Shown here: piece after piece, positions 20,217 through 31,973 of the stretch
How the letters are laid out: each line of letters begins with the position of its first letter
Position numbering within the stretch: the first letter of the stretch is position 1
Translations under genes and position numbers: made by a program
Notes under the pieces: generated by a model
Database searches by the model: none
What the model saw: only the letters and a program-made list of their open reading frames with translations
Told to the model about the DNA's origin: nothing
Source of the DNA: Eucalyptus grandis
Lineage: Eukaryota > Streptophyta > Magnoliopsida > Myrtales > Myrtaceae
Assembly: GCF_016545825.1 (NCBI RefSeq)
Contig: NC_052614.1
Coordinates: 58,039,864 to 58,103,863, forward strand
Direction: 5' to 3'
DNA: 64,000 nucleotides

Positions 20217-20620
20217 TCTAGGCACCTCGATGATAAATGGTCAACCACGAACACAAATGAGAGGCTTAATGCAAGAAACTTTTCTGTGTCTGAAAACTCG
20301 ATAGAGCCGCATGTGGCGTATACTGAGTGACTTGTCAACTTAGTCTAAATAGCCAGTGGTGTAAGCAGAGTGTCTCATTTGTAAGCAACAAACAAAGAGC
20401 AGCTCAAGATGTCGCCGACATGAGATTTAGATGTGATTCTTTCATCAATTTTAGAGAACGGCAACAAATTCAAGGAACCTCCGTGGACTAAAAACCAAAA
20501 TTGTAGGGATAAATGACAGAAGTACTCCAACACACAGTGCTGAGATTCTTCCGGAAATCCCTCTGCTGCTATATTGGTAGGCCATCTTTGTCTAAGAATC
20601 ATGTACAGCGCATTCATAGT
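20217..20620. repeat. Block Q, right part (copy 2), with empty MITE site
   Basis: Collinear with 6700-7980 minus the MITE and with 23125-23675. At about 20262-20272 the sequence 'gagaggCTTAATGCAAGAAAC' is the empty counterpart of the 6749-7604 insertion. It begins abruptly at the retroelement LTR end. Confidence 0.7.
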
Positions 20621-21005
20621 TCAAATCTATATAAAGGGCAATTTATATGGTAAAAGCACACTCCCCAGCCTACCCAGCACCGGCCTTAGTGAAGCATCTG
20701 GAGTTCTTGAGGTACTCTTGCATCATCTTCATTCTTTCAATGTTTCAGCAATTGTCCAGCGATTAGGAGTGTTGCGAAAATGAACTCTTTTTAGAGGTGA
20801 TGTCACTATCAAAATGCCAATTTCATAATTCATGCAAATGAAGGAGTTTCTCGATGATTATGATCTCTCTTTCTTTTAAATCCTTGCCCATGTGATTCCG
20901 TGATCAAACCTTGTTACCCGGTTGGCACACCACATTGAGCCGCAAGTTGGAAGAGCTAGAGAAAAGATTCGAAAAGCTGGGAGAGCTAGTAGAGGACAAA
21001 CTATG
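20621..21005 (+). pseudogene. P-family copy with central coding region deleted
   Basis: The promoter side is preserved: 'aaatcTATATAAAGGGcaatt' (about 20625-20645), 'cagcaccggccttagtgaag', and the leader-exon donor phrase GTTCTTGAG|GTACTC near 20705. The ATG exon core is absent. Sequence passes to 'tgatcaaaccttgttaccCGGTTGGCACaccacattgag' and the C-terminal coil RKLEELEKRFEKLGELVEDKL with a TGA ending at 21005. The [FW]xEW core is missing. Confidence 0.7.
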
Positions 21006-21895
21006 ACTCCAGTCATTAGCATCTGCAAATCATCAAACGCCAGTGGAGTGCCTGTATCATGAAAAAAAAAAAATGGTACTAACAATTGCGTATCATCTCT
21101 TCAAAGTACTATTCTGGATCCCGCTTTGCAATGTTTGTGCTCTGTGATTTCCATTTTGATTTGTGTGTTGCGTTTGTAGCCCAAGTGTCATGTGTGCTTC
21201 AGTAAAGGAGATGAATGGAGGCTCCTCCATGTAGTCCCCACCCAAGAAAAGCGAACAAGTCATCATATATATCTGCTTGAGGCAGGAGAGATGTGTATCT
21301 GTGGCCGTTATGCAGATATTCTGAATAAATTGCTCTCACACACATCTACGTAAAGCCAAGATAATTCTTTCTTAAAGACGTAAACTTTGAGGAAGTGATC
21401 TACAGAGGACATAATATTGTGGTAAATTCTGGTATGTTCTTGATCAATTCATCAGTTCTGTTGCTTTGTATACAATGTTTATGTGTCATCTGCACAGGAA
21501 CACCAGATCATTGTTCACACTTTTATTTCTGTTGCTGATGTTGTTTACAAAATGCAAATTCTCCTTACAAATCACAAGACTTGTCAGAGTAGAATGATTC
21601 GAAAAGGCATTATTGGTTTCACAAGGGACAAAATTCAGTTCGAAAGAAGTCATTCACCAGGGAGAAGTGGAGCTTAGAAGGATCAAAGAAGAAACATGAA
21701 CACAAATACTCTAATTGCAGACAGGTGCGTGATTGCATCATTAAGGAAACGGACTTTTATCACCCTCACACCACACACAAGTAGAAGCTCTTAGCTATCT
21801 TCAGTTTCTCTGTTACACATTGCGGACTTGCACTTATAATTACTGAAAACCGCTTTTGAAAATTTTATTTTACTACGATAGTTTTAACAGATGAA
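21006..21895. repeat. Conserved P-M intervening block (copy 3)
   Basis: Collinear with 4525-5240 and 11382-12282. Examples are 'AACGCCAGTGGAGTgcctGTATCATG', 'TCATCTCTTCAAAgTAC', 'gTGTGCTTCAGtAAAGGAGATGA', 'AGGAAGtGATCTAcAgAGGACATAATATT' and 'CTTGTCAGAGt.GAATGATTCGAA'. No independent gene is conserved in all three copies. Confidence 0.6.
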
Positions 21896-21899
21896 CATT

Positions 21900-22164
21900 T
21901 TAGTGCTCATTTTCTTTCGATGATTTGACAATGTCAAGGCCGACTATCTGAGATCCCGGCATGCTAGTGTTGAAAGTAGGCCAACCGTCATAAGTTGGAG
22001 GGAGAGGAGAAGTAAGAAATTTAAGCTTCATCTCATAATGATCAATTTCCCTTAAATAAGTTTTCCAGGACATTCTGGTCATACATCTTAAGGTTGCCCT
22101 CCTCCAACTTTGGCTGCATGTTTGTGTGTGCTTTTATGGCCGCTAAGTAGCTCTCAGTAGCCAT
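21900..22164 (-). pseudogene. M-family copy with internal deletion and frameshift
   Basis: From ATG 22164 the frame reads MATESYLAAIKAHTN, MQPKLEEGNLK and then jumps directly to MYDQNVLENLF. About 19 codons, including the WREWTILT core, are deleted. A stop follows after FKGN. The C-terminal part (HYEMKLKFLTSPLPPTY, GWPTFNTS, SQIVGLDI, SSKENEH) continues in another frame to a stop near 21900. The retained GWPT segment shows the ancestral M tail was longer than that of 5263-5580. Confidence 0.75.
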
Positions 22165-22390
22165 GACCTCTCACAGAGCAGCTTCTCACGTTATTCATGC
22201 TAGTGGTGTTTTGCATTGGAAAGGATCATCAAAAAGAAGACATTAAACTTCAGAGAATAGGATGCAGTGCTACATTGGACTTTGTCTATGAAGAGAAGGT
22301 ATGACCCGATGAACAGAAGATAAAGCGAAGAGACTCTTACCTTTGTATGCTAGTTGCTTTCTATTTACTGTTCTGGTCCAACTTATGCTA
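22165..22390 (-). promoter_or_regulatory. 5'-UTR exon and intron of the M pseudogene
   Basis: On the minus strand the donor phrase ACAAAG|GTAAGAG appears at about 22337-22349, with the same position and sequence as in other M copies. The leader exon sequence upstream ends in the block Q boundary. Confidence 0.4.
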
Positions 22391-23686
22391 ATGTGGATAA
22401 GGGATTTGCATATGCATAGGAGACAGAGTATGAGACTCAAAATCATGCAACGAAGGCAACATCCTCAATTGTTTACCTTCCTGATAACGACATGTCTGCC
22501 TAGAACGCAAGGCAAGAATCTTGATTATCACTGATTGAGAAACGAAAGGATGCATCACCATCTAGTTAGTGAAGAAGCTCCTTGTTTTCTCACAATTTGT
22601 GCTTTACTTGATTATAGGGGGAAGACAAAAGGCTGAATTACCAAACCAAGTAGAGGCAAAGAAATAGAGTAGATGTGATTATTGGTAGAACTAATATCGA
22701 GATTCTCCTTTTTGAATTACTGAGCCGCTCTTGTTTTAATTGTTCCCGCATCCTTGTCACGCTAAAGCTTTTCTTGCAACATTTTCATGGTATCTGGATT
22801 AGTTAGTTTGGTTTCACAAGTAAGCTGCGATGCCATGCCTTTACCTTTGTCTCTTTGCCTTGCTCGCCTTCTTGTTTTCAGATGCCTTTCTTGGTGTTAC
22901 ACTCAATCTCACTCTATCCCTGGAAAAGCATCTAAACTAGTCATCGATTCCAGCCGAAAGAGCTCAATTCTTTTTGCCTGCTTCACTTTGACATCCAACG
23001 TATTAATCTGAAACAATCCAAGTTTGTCACGGGTGTCAACAGTTGCGCACTATTTCTCCTGAACCTGAATTTTGATCTCCGATCTGAGACAACAAACATG
23101 TAAAAATTCAAAATCTCCTACAGACCTCGACGATAAATAGACCACCATGAACACAAATGAGAGAGTTAATGCGTGAAACCTTTGTCTGAAATCTTGGTAG
23201 AGCCAGATTTGTCAAATACTTAGTGTGACTCTGTCAACTAATTCTAAATTTCTCATGGTGTAAGCATAGTGTATGTTCGAGACCATTGTACGCAGCTATC
23301 AAAGAGCAAGCCAATCTAGTACTTAATGGTCAGGCGCTGATGAGCACATTGAACTATCCATGTGGCTGAGAGCCCTCACAGCCCAAATCGAAAATTTCAC
23401 TAGATACTAAACATAAAATAAGTAAGTGGAGAATAGAAAACAAAGGATTATTCGCCTTCTTCTTCTTAGAGTCGCCGAGATAAAACGGATGTGATTATTT
23501 TGTGGTAATTTTAGAGACTACCAACAAATTAGAAGAAACTCTGTGTTACTAATAACTAAATGTAGGGATAAAAAACAGAAGTACTCCGATACACATTGCC
23601 AAGATTCTTCCGGAAATCCCTCCGCTGCTATATTTGTTGGCCATCTTTGCTTAAGAATCATGTACAGCGCATCCATAGTCCAAATC
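22391..23686. repeat. Block Q (copy 3), with empty MITE site
   Basis: Collinear with 5861-7985 without the MITE. 'GAGAGAGTTAATGCgtGAAAC' at about 23160 is a second empty site for the 6749-7604 insertion. At 23325-23455 it holds about 130 bases (from 'aatggtcaggcgctg' to 'tcttcttagag') that are absent from copies 1 and 2. No gene is supported. Confidence 0.6.
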
Positions 23687-23900
23687 TATATAAAGGGACA
23701 TTCTATATAAAGCCCACTTCCCAGCATCCCAAGCACCGGCCTTATTGAAGTATCCGTCGTTCTTGAGGTACTCTTGCGTGACCTTCATACTTTCCATGTT
23801 TCAGCGATTTTCTGATATCACGAGTCTCACGAACATTAATTTTTCTTAGACATACAAATTCAGTGGTTTATTTATCCTCTGGCAACATTCTTTTTCCCAG
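23687..23900 (+). promoter_or_regulatory. P promoter, 5'-UTR exon and leader intron (copy 2)
   Basis: CTATATAAAGGG (about 23687-23698) is a good TATA box. The leader exon ends TCTTGAG|GTACTC (GT 23768-23769). The intron ends TTTTTCCCAG (AG 23899-23900) and GTTGAAGTCAAG leads to the ATG at 23913. All landmarks match 7986-8214. Confidence 0.65.
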
Positions 23901-23912
23901 GTTGAAGTCAAG

Positions 23913-24320
23913 ATGACGGAAAACCAGTTTCAGAACCTAAAGAAGAGAATAGGCGCCCATCCAAATCTAGATAGAAATGGACCGCTGCTGCATATGACCA
24001 ACCCAATCGGTGGCTTCAACGAGTGGGTCGTATTAACTTATAACTTGCAGGTCCTGGGAGACAAAATAAAGGAGAATACCGTGCTGCGCGAGAAGTTAGA
24101 CGACGTGGTGGATAACTATGTCAAGCATCTAGAGACTCTATGCAAAATAAGGCCACCTGAGCCCACGGCATATCCTATTCCGATCCGCGGTGGCACTGTA
24201 AGTCCCTACCCCAGCGATGCCATGCCGTATTGGATCGCGACGATGAACCAAAGGCTGGAAGGTCTAGAGAAAAGCTTCAGGAAAATGGAAGAGCTCATGA
24301 TGGAAAAACATGGAGCATAA
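23913..24320 (+). CDS. P-family small coiled-coil protein (uncharacterised), intact copy 2
   Basis: This 135-aa protein has the domain order of 8215-8631: basic N-terminal helix (MTENQFQNLKKRIGAH), core FNEWVVLTYNLQVLGD (35-50), first coil (51-76, ENTVLREKLDDVVDNYVKHL), Pro-rich linker (81-104, RPPEPTAYPIP and SPYPSDAM), and second coil (110-132, TMNQRLEGLEKSFRKMEEL). The three-residue difference from copy 1 is an in-frame gap after residue 20, so the frame has been kept while sequence diverged. That suggests past or present selection. AATAAA near 24459 and 24537 could serve as poly(A) signals. No catalytic motif, transit peptide or membrane segment is seen. Function and cell location are unknown. 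Confidence 0.7.
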   Translation: MTENQFQNLKKRIGAHPNLDRNGPLLHMTNPIGGFNEWVVLTYNLQVLGDKIKENTVLREKLDDVVDNYVKHLETLCKIRPPEPTAYPIPIRGGTVSPYPSDAMPYWIATMNQRLEGLEKSFRKMEELMMEKHGA

Positions 24321-25190
24321 CGTTACCAACAAACTTGTAGATCCAGCTAATCCTCTAATGACGGTAAATCATATCGAGTTCGATGTCCATGTCACAAAAA
24401 TTTCTCCCCTTTTTATTTGTGCCAGTATACGTTGTTTTGCGAGTATTTGTAAGCGTCAATAAAGGAGACAACAACTCTGGCGGATTTCCTTATGTATCGG
24501 ATAGAGGCAGGGGAAAGATGTGTATTTATTGTTTTGCTGAATAAAAGGTGTTCTTGCTCATATTCTTAAAGTAATTTTCGCCCATAAGATGCGAACTCTA
24601 AGGAAGCTATAGCTGAAGGACGGGACGCTATGTTCTATTTGGTTTTATCATATCATCCTGTTGCTCCATTGATTTGTGCATATTGTACTAAACTTCAAGG
24701 CGTGGTTGCTTCTTTTGAGTCGGATGTGCAATTTCACCGCGTTGCACAGAAAAAAGACTAGATTTCTGCAACTTAATATCTGCAGAGCTTGCGGACACGA
24801 CGATGCGACTACTCAGAGCAACCTTCACTTGTCTCTGAAGTCATTAAGTATAAAGCAAGCTTTCTGGTCCCCAGAAGAAAATGGAATGAATAGAGAGACA
24901 GCGTACGTTGGTACTAGATTCATTCGCAAAGGCAAATCAACCATCGTCACGTTTGTCTTATCACAAATCTGCTACGACGGTCCCATCTCTATGTCATGTC
25001 TTTTGGGGACGCCGTTGCCTGTCCCTGAAGCTTGATGAAGGAATCATGAATCAACCCATGTATTTGAACAGCGACGGGGGCGTGCCATCTCTTTCGGCAA
25101 GCTTCTTTACGCGACTTCTAGAGACCAAACCGAAGCGGAGTATGGAGAGCAGGGCTTTGCGGAGAGGATGAAGAACGGAAAAACGGGAGA
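24321..25190. repeat. Block R, 3' flank of intact P (copy 2)
   Basis: Collinear with 8632-9740. A 119-codon plus frame (24676-25035) with SIKQAFWSPEENGMN and RFIRKGKSTIVTF has a counterpart in copy 1 (QAFWS, GKSTIATF) that is interrupted by a stop. It is either a decayed older gene or chance conservation by recent duplication. I do not call it as a gene. Confidence 0.45.
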
Positions 25191-25428
25191 CTCGTCGAAT
25201 TAACATGACCAGAGAAGCATTCTTTAGCATGCTTTCAGTGATCGCCCAGTTAGCTATTGTCATGCAAGCAAACAAGCACACGAGTTGGTGTATGCAAGAA
25301 ATGGAAATTTGAAAGATTAGGTTGGAACCGTTGAATAATGCAAAGAAATCATAGACCAAGATCCGGAATACCAAGAAAATTGTACTTGTGAAAAGAATTA
25401 ATTATTACGAGATTCGAAATTATCTTTA

Positions 25429-26255
25429 GGGAAAATTCCAAAATGTTCTCATTTTCTCAAATAAAAATTTAAAATAGACATTATTTCAAATTAAGGCCTA
25501 AAGTGTTCATTTTAGTCTCAAAGAATGGCCTAAAATGGCTATAGTCATTTCAAATAAGGGCCTAGCCTCCCTAACTAGCCAGCTAGCAAAAAATTCTAGC
25601 CAATCAAGGAAATTTTCGTTCAAATACAATTTAACTTAAATTAGATTAGATTATTAAAAAGAGAGAGAGAGAGAAAAACACAAGCGGGAGGGCACTCCCC
25701 CTCGCCTATGGCTACCACCCCATCACTAGTGGGGCAATGGTGAAGCCCAGCGGGGTCGTCGGCGCCTAAAGGAGGGTCGGTGACCTTAGCCAACCAGGTG
25801 AGGGTCGAGTGGGAGAGGGCTCACTCAGTCTGGGCAAGGTTCGCCGACCATCGTGCAAGCTTGGCAGCCCTTGCCCAATGCCACCGTTTGGGAGAGGATT
25901 GCAGCCCTCTCCCACCTATAGTGAGGGTCTACTAGCCCTCACCTCTGGTCAGCCAAGGTTGCCGCCCCTCACTTAGGCACCGACAACCTTGTCAGCCTTC
26001 GCTGCCACCTCACTGGCAACAAGGCGGTGCACTTGTGTTTTTTTTTTTTTTTTTTAGATTTTTTAAGAGAAAAAAGAAAGCAAAAAGAAAATTTTAAAAA
26101 AATTAAAAAGATGAACTTGCCCTTCACATTTGGTAAGTTCAGGCCATTCTTTGAAATTGATATATGCACTTTAGGCTATTATTTGAGAATTTGATGGTAC
26201 TTTGAGTTTTTATTTGAAACAATGTCTATTTCAAGCCCTTATTTGGAACTTTACC
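25429..26255. mobile_element. Mutator-like MITE with long imperfect TIRs and GC-rich core
   Basis: The left arm (GGGAAAATTCCAAAATG, later CTCAAATAAAAATTTAAA and AATAGACATTATTTCAAAT) is mirrored by the right arm read on the minus strand (GGTAAAGTTCCAAATAAG, AATAGACATTGTTTCAAAT, CTCAAATAATAGCCTAAAG). Flanks read TTATCTTTA and TTATCTTAA, an almost perfect 9-bp duplication typical of Mutator-like elements. The core (25680-26030) is GC-rich, with repeated CCCTCACC/GGTGAGGG words. There is no transposase. Confidence 0.65.
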
Positions 26256-26960
26256 TTATCTTAAGATAGAACATGCCCATTTTCTAATACCGAAAAATTG
26301 TGAGAAACAAAAATTTATGCATTCGTCCACAGACGCAATAATGTAGAATAAGAAACTTAGGACATCTTGAGAAGGAAAAAATGATTGAAATCCCTAAAAA
26401 ATAGCAGACTCTTTGTTTTGTAGAATAGTATAGATATGAAATTTTGGATATCATTGGTGGAATTTGACGGGTATGATTGGTAGCACGGTAGTTTTTCTTA
26501 AATTTTAATAATTCCTTTCCTATTTAATATGATAACTGAACGTTTTGCTTAATTGAATATTTTAAATTGAGATTAATTAGGGTTATGCAATGTAGGCAAA
26601 ACCTATTCTAAAAAAAATGAAGTTAAAACCAAACCAACTGAAACTGCATACCGTGAGGCAGGCGTTCCTACAAATCTGTAGGCTTAAAGATGGGTTGAAT
26701 TTGCAACTTAGGTTACTGGTTATATGGAAAATTATGATTCACATAGATAAATGACTATGAGTCATAATGGGTCATAAGTTGATTTTTCTCGTGCAAATTT
26801 AGGAAATTAATAGTTTTCGAAAGGTCATCGATTACTCAATTATTTCCATTAGATAGTTAATATCATAGAGAAAAGTTACCTATTATAATTACCTAACATA
26901 TGTATTGATGCTCACTTTTCTATTCAAAAATACTAATCAGGTCAAAAATTTATTGAGTCT

Positions 26961-27176
26961 CCATTTGTTTCGCAAGTAATAAATGATTTGAAAAATATTT
27001 TCCTAAACATAGTCACTTGTGAGTATGGATTAACTAAAAATATTTTTATCATTCATGAAAAAGTTTTGATATAAATTATTATCCATAATAAAAGCATTTT
27101 CATTAACTAATTATTTCAAGCGATTATTTTGATTAAAATATTTTACAAATCATTCATTTTCGTGTAATAAACAGAG
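26961..27176. repeat. AT-rich MITE family, copy 1
   Basis: The left end (CCATTTGTTTCGCAAGTAA, AAATGATTTGAAAAATATTTTCC) and the right end read on the minus strand (CTGTTTATTACACGAAAATGAATGATTTG) are imperfect inverted repeats. The interior has 'AAATATTTTTATCATTCATGAAAA' and 'CATTTTCATTAACTAATTATTTCAAG' in common with the copies at 28475 and 29918. Confidence 0.55.
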
Positions 27177-28474
27177 CGTATATATCCATAAATAGAAATT
27201 TGCTTTTCCTTGTGCAAAATTATTATAATTATACAAAGAAATTAAGAGTTGTTTGGAACCTTTCAAATTGAAAAGTATGATATGTATGGATTAGTGAGTA
27301 GTAGTTATTCCTTTGTCTTAGTTTCCTTTAGAAGTAATTTTAAAAGGGTTATGTACGTTGCACATAAAAAAGTAAATTTCCAACGGAACAGTAATTATAC
27401 TTTGCAACTTTTCCGCTGTAACTTTTCATTTTTCATTTTTTTGAAAAGTCAAGCATATGGCTCTCAATAATTTGTGTACTTTCCACGTGTTGGAGAACTT
27501 GTCCATGATGAAAGTCTATTTCCATTGCCCCAGGGCATGTCAATGTGAAGTCATTCAGAATCTTTTAAAAATCATCTGTTAACTGATTGAACTTGCTGTA
27601 CTTTTGTGTGGAGCTTATCAGATCGAACGACCGGCATGACTTTGCTAATATCAATCTATGAACAATCTACACACTCAGATAGATGTCTGCATAGATAAAC
27701 CACGAGACCATAGAAAAACCCTCATGAGGCGCAAATCTCAATCAGGCTAAACTCGGCTGCTCCTTGAGGATCACGACGTCGAGCAGCACAAAGCTTCTAA
27801 GGGACAGGCCTTTTAGATTTTGGGGACGGCTTCACCCACCGCTTGTTGTCTGCACCTGTTATTCATTGAGGATCATGACCCTGAGGCCTTTTCACACATG
27901 CGATGGTACACGAACACTAGTCTGAACACTTGTATGAATCAAGTCCGTGAATGGAATCCCATTGCATCGATCTGATTATGGCGCATCAGATTTTAGGTAA
28001 GTACTGCACCATCAATGGTTTTCTTATTTTCTTCCCCATCCATGGACCAGGAGCACCTGGCAATGTCATCTCTTCTTTGGATTGTGCTCTTGTGGGGGAA
28101 AAAGATGGCCTTGCCCTTCCACACCAAAGCGTGACTCGCCTTTTCCTTTTTGGCAGATTTCTGATCTGCTACGTTGCAGAAGTTAATGGCATGTTACCAA
28201 TATAATAATATGATGACAATGATAATAAGAATTTTGGTGTGGCCCAAGAAAATATAATAATAGTAGTAATATGATCAAAAATTGAGTAAACGTGTTCGAA
28301 AAGGATAATCTGGGCAAGAAGGTGCTCGAAAAAGAAGAAAGAGAACTATGATTACTAGTAATTAAATTAATCCGAGCGGTTTGGGAGAAGAACAGTATAG
28401 AAACGGCTTTACGATTTTAATTGTACAAGATTAGCATAAACACATGCAAGTTTGAAAATAATGGTGCACTTTTG

Positions 28475-28702
28475 ATATGTTTATTTCATGGAAATCGAAT
28501 GGTTTAAAAAACATTTTCCAAAAAGTGATTGCTTGTGTTACTACAAAAACAAATTAACAAAAAAATATTTTCATCGTTCACATAAATGTTTAGACATGAT
28601 AATGAAAATATTTTTCATTTACTAATTATTTCAAGTAATATAAGTGATTATCATTAAAAAAGCATTTTCTAAATCATTCATTTTCCGCGAAATAAATAAA
28701 GT
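28475..28702. repeat. AT-rich MITE family, copy 2
   Basis: It shares ACATTTTCCAAAAAGTGATTGCTTGTGTTAC, 'AAATATTTTCATCGTTCAC', 'TTTACTAATTATTTCAAGTAAT' and 'AAATCATTCATTTTCCGCGAAATAAA' with the other copies, within inverted terminal arms. Confidence 0.55.
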
Positions 28703-29917
28703 CTTCATCTTATATTGTAATTTATATAGAATCGACGATCTTATAGCTAGTATATGTAATTCAACATGTAGCACCAGTCAGGTTAGGATTGCACAAATTG
28801 AAACCAAGAATAAATCCTCTACTTATCTTATCAAGCGAGTTCGCACAAATTTGATCAACACGACTAGCATGAAATCATGTTCCCTTATTGTAAGCCTAGA
28901 TCCCATGTCGTGTAAAATGATATTTCCTTCTTACATAATTATATGTCATATGCTAGCTTTATATGAGGATAAAAATTGAATTTTTATATATTTTATCGAA
29001 AATTAATTACATATGTCTTGTATAATTACGTTAAAAAAAAAGGTTAGAAACGTTAGAGATAGCTAGGAAAATTGATAATTCTCTAACAAGAAAGAAAGAA
29101 AGAAAGAGAATGGAACAGAAAAAAGAAGAGACAATAAAAGGCAGAAAAAAAAAAGAATCCCAAATTACAGGAATTGTCAAAAAACAATCATAAGTTAGAT
29201 TTAACATCTCTGGATGAAACGCTATTATCGAAAGATCAACTCATAATATCAATTTTAAATCTCATTAAATCAGGCTACTGCATTTTTTTAAGTAATTCAC
29301 TTATCTCGTTGTGTTGTAGCCATCGCCCGATCTAGTGAGGCAATAAAATATCATTCTTTTGCTAATACAACATCAAATATACTATGATTGCGATGGTTAT
29401 TGGAAGAATAAGAGCCCATCATAGTAGTGGTAGGAGATTCATTTATTGGGACAATCGGAAAAGTGTGTTGAAATAACCTATCATTTTATATAATATCACG
29501 TTCTTCATGGCACTATTTGCCTTGTCTCTACTTTGATCAGTTGATCATACTCTTAATATCTTCACTAAGGAACATACATGCCCTTTTTTTTTCTTTATCT
29601 ATACTCAAGCCGACTTCTTATATGTTGCCTTGAATTTGATGAGATGCTAAAGATAATAAGAAAGTCAATTCTACATCCCCTTGAGTTTGTTAGAGTTAAT
29701 AAGGAGATCCTCAGTATTTCCTTTGATTGTGTATATATGTCCTCCCATAATTGTGTATATATCATTGATTGATCATAATTGATTGCGACTGATATTGTAA
29801 TATCATGTTATCTTAAATACTCATCTTATAAAGCCTCATTTACTCTTCATCAAGAATGCATCATTTTGAATGCATATATATTATATAATCTCCTTCCACA
29901 AATTCTTACATTTTATA

Positions 29918-30153
29918 CTTTGTTTATTTAGCAAAAAATGAATTAATTGAAAAATATTTTCTTAAAAATGATTACTTGTATTACTTACAAATGAACAAAT
30001 AAAAAATATTTTCATCATTCACGAAAATGTTAAGACATATGTGATTGTTGATAATGATAATTGTTTTACTAACTAATTTTTAAATGATACAAGAGATCAT
30101 TTTTAAGAAAATATTTTTCAATTATACATTTTTTCACAAAACAAATGAAGCCT
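29918..30153. repeat. AT-rich MITE family, copy 3
   Basis: Left 'TTTGTTTATTTAGCAAAAAATGAATTAATTGAAAAATATTTTC' (positions 29918-29962) pairs with the right end read in reverse (CTTCATTTGTTTTGTGAAAAAATGTATAATTGAAAAATATTTTC, 30105-30150), giving the clearest terminal inverted repeats of the family, about 40 bp. Confidence 0.6.
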
Positions 30154-31973
30154 TAACAATCACATTTTTTTAATCTAGCACAACAGATGAAAAGACTATT
30201 GGAAATCAAATTCGAGGAAAAATACATAACTTAAAAAATAATAACTCTAAGAAAGCGATAATAACATTAATAATGACCAAGTCTATAAGTAAATATATCG
30301 AATGAATCTTCTCAAAAAGCGAAAAGTACACCAATGCAAATCAAATATAGATTAGCAAAATTACGATAAAATCGAAACAAAATTAAACAAGCGGTGAGGT
30401 ACGACTAATCGAATCTCCTTAAAATGATTGCATCATGTCAACGGTGCTAAATAACTTCACAAACTATGTCTCTCAATATAAAACATCTCAAACCCATTTA
30501 TATTAGCATTATACAAATAGGACCCTATCAAATACTTCTCGAAACTAGCATAGTTAGAAAAAAAGTTGAAGAGAAAAGATGAATTGGAGAGATACATGAA
30601 CTTAACATATACATGTATTGAAATTGAAGATATTCATGGTTTCAAGAGATTTATAAATTGAAGATATTCGTGAATTGAAGATGCATGTGTCACGGGCCGA
30701 GAGTTCTACCCTTCTGCCTCACATTCTTCACCAGATAATTCCAAGTGCCACTCACAAGTGTCACGAGTACGGGATGATTCACAGACCGTGACACATGACT
30801 CACTTTACTCACCTTTATTGACCCATTAATATATCATAATTACAACAAAGACGATGCCTATCCAACATCCGTATGATAGCCCTGCCTGGGCATTCATGCT
30901 CTACCAGTTCCCTGACAAAAGTGATTCGTCGCTTTGTCAATAATTAATGTAAAGCACCGTCCTCTTCGATGTTCTTATCGTGTTCTAATTTTTATAATTA
31001 ACTATAGCTTTGCCACTTTACCAGCCGATTAAACCCTAATTTATACTTTTCAAACTCGGAGCGATCACATCGCCGGGTGATGCAACGTGTGCTCATCCTA
31101 GCCAAAGTTAGCAAGATTTCACCTCTCTTATTTCAAGACGCGGGATGGATATCTTATCATGATTTTAGCCATTTTTTTCACAGTGCTCTCAGTATTAGGG
31201 AAACAGACAAAAGAATACAAAAAACAAAATGCTTCGGGACACGTGATAGATTTCCCCTCATGATTTTTGCCATTTTCTCAAAATGCCCTTGTTATGAGGG
31301 AGATAGTCAATTATAAAAAAGAGAAAATTATTAAATTATTAAATTTAATACATTGATATTAATATAATCCTAAATCTTTCAATTAAATCAATCTAATCAT
31401 AAATTTCGAATTGACTACATCATACCAATTTAAGTCAAAAGCTATTAATGTGAACGCGAGTCATTTTATGTAATACAACTGACCAAACATTTTTTTTATG
31501 ATTTTTAATGAATTTTTTGAATTTTTTTCTCTTTTAATTTTTCTTTTTTTTCCTTCATGACACCAGCACAAAAATGAAGGTAAAAGAAAGTGCCGCTCGG
31601 ATGTCGGCATATTCCAGTGGGAAGTGAAGAGGCGTGGAGGTGGAGGTGAGTAGCCATGGACGATTCCTCCTGTATGAATTTCTTTTTTTTTTTCTTTTGC
31701 TCTTTTACTTTTTCTTCTTTTTAATCTTTTATCTAGATTTTACTTTGGACAAAATTATCCTATTCCAGCCATTGAAAAAAGTCAATTAGCCAAGATTTTT
31801 ATTTAAGACTGACTCGATCAATTTAGATTTTCAGTTGAAATAAAGGTCCACTTTGAATTAATTTTCCACACACGAAAGGTGTTGCATCGAGGGGTCCTGC
31901 AGTCACATGATGAGCAGACGGGCATGTGTCCAAGAAAAGGGGGATATCAATGGTTTCTGGTGAAGGGGAACTT

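Larger units (their letters stand above)
26256..31960. other. AT-rich intergenic region
   Basis: No gene is supported. It holds three related short MITEs (26961-27176, 28475-28702, 29918-30153), possible copia LTR debris at about 29450-29900 (phrases shared with 47.9-48.05 kb) and a loosely repeated segment at 31140-31310 ('CATGATTTTaGCCATTTT'). Open frames here are short and show no family words. Confidence 0.5.
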
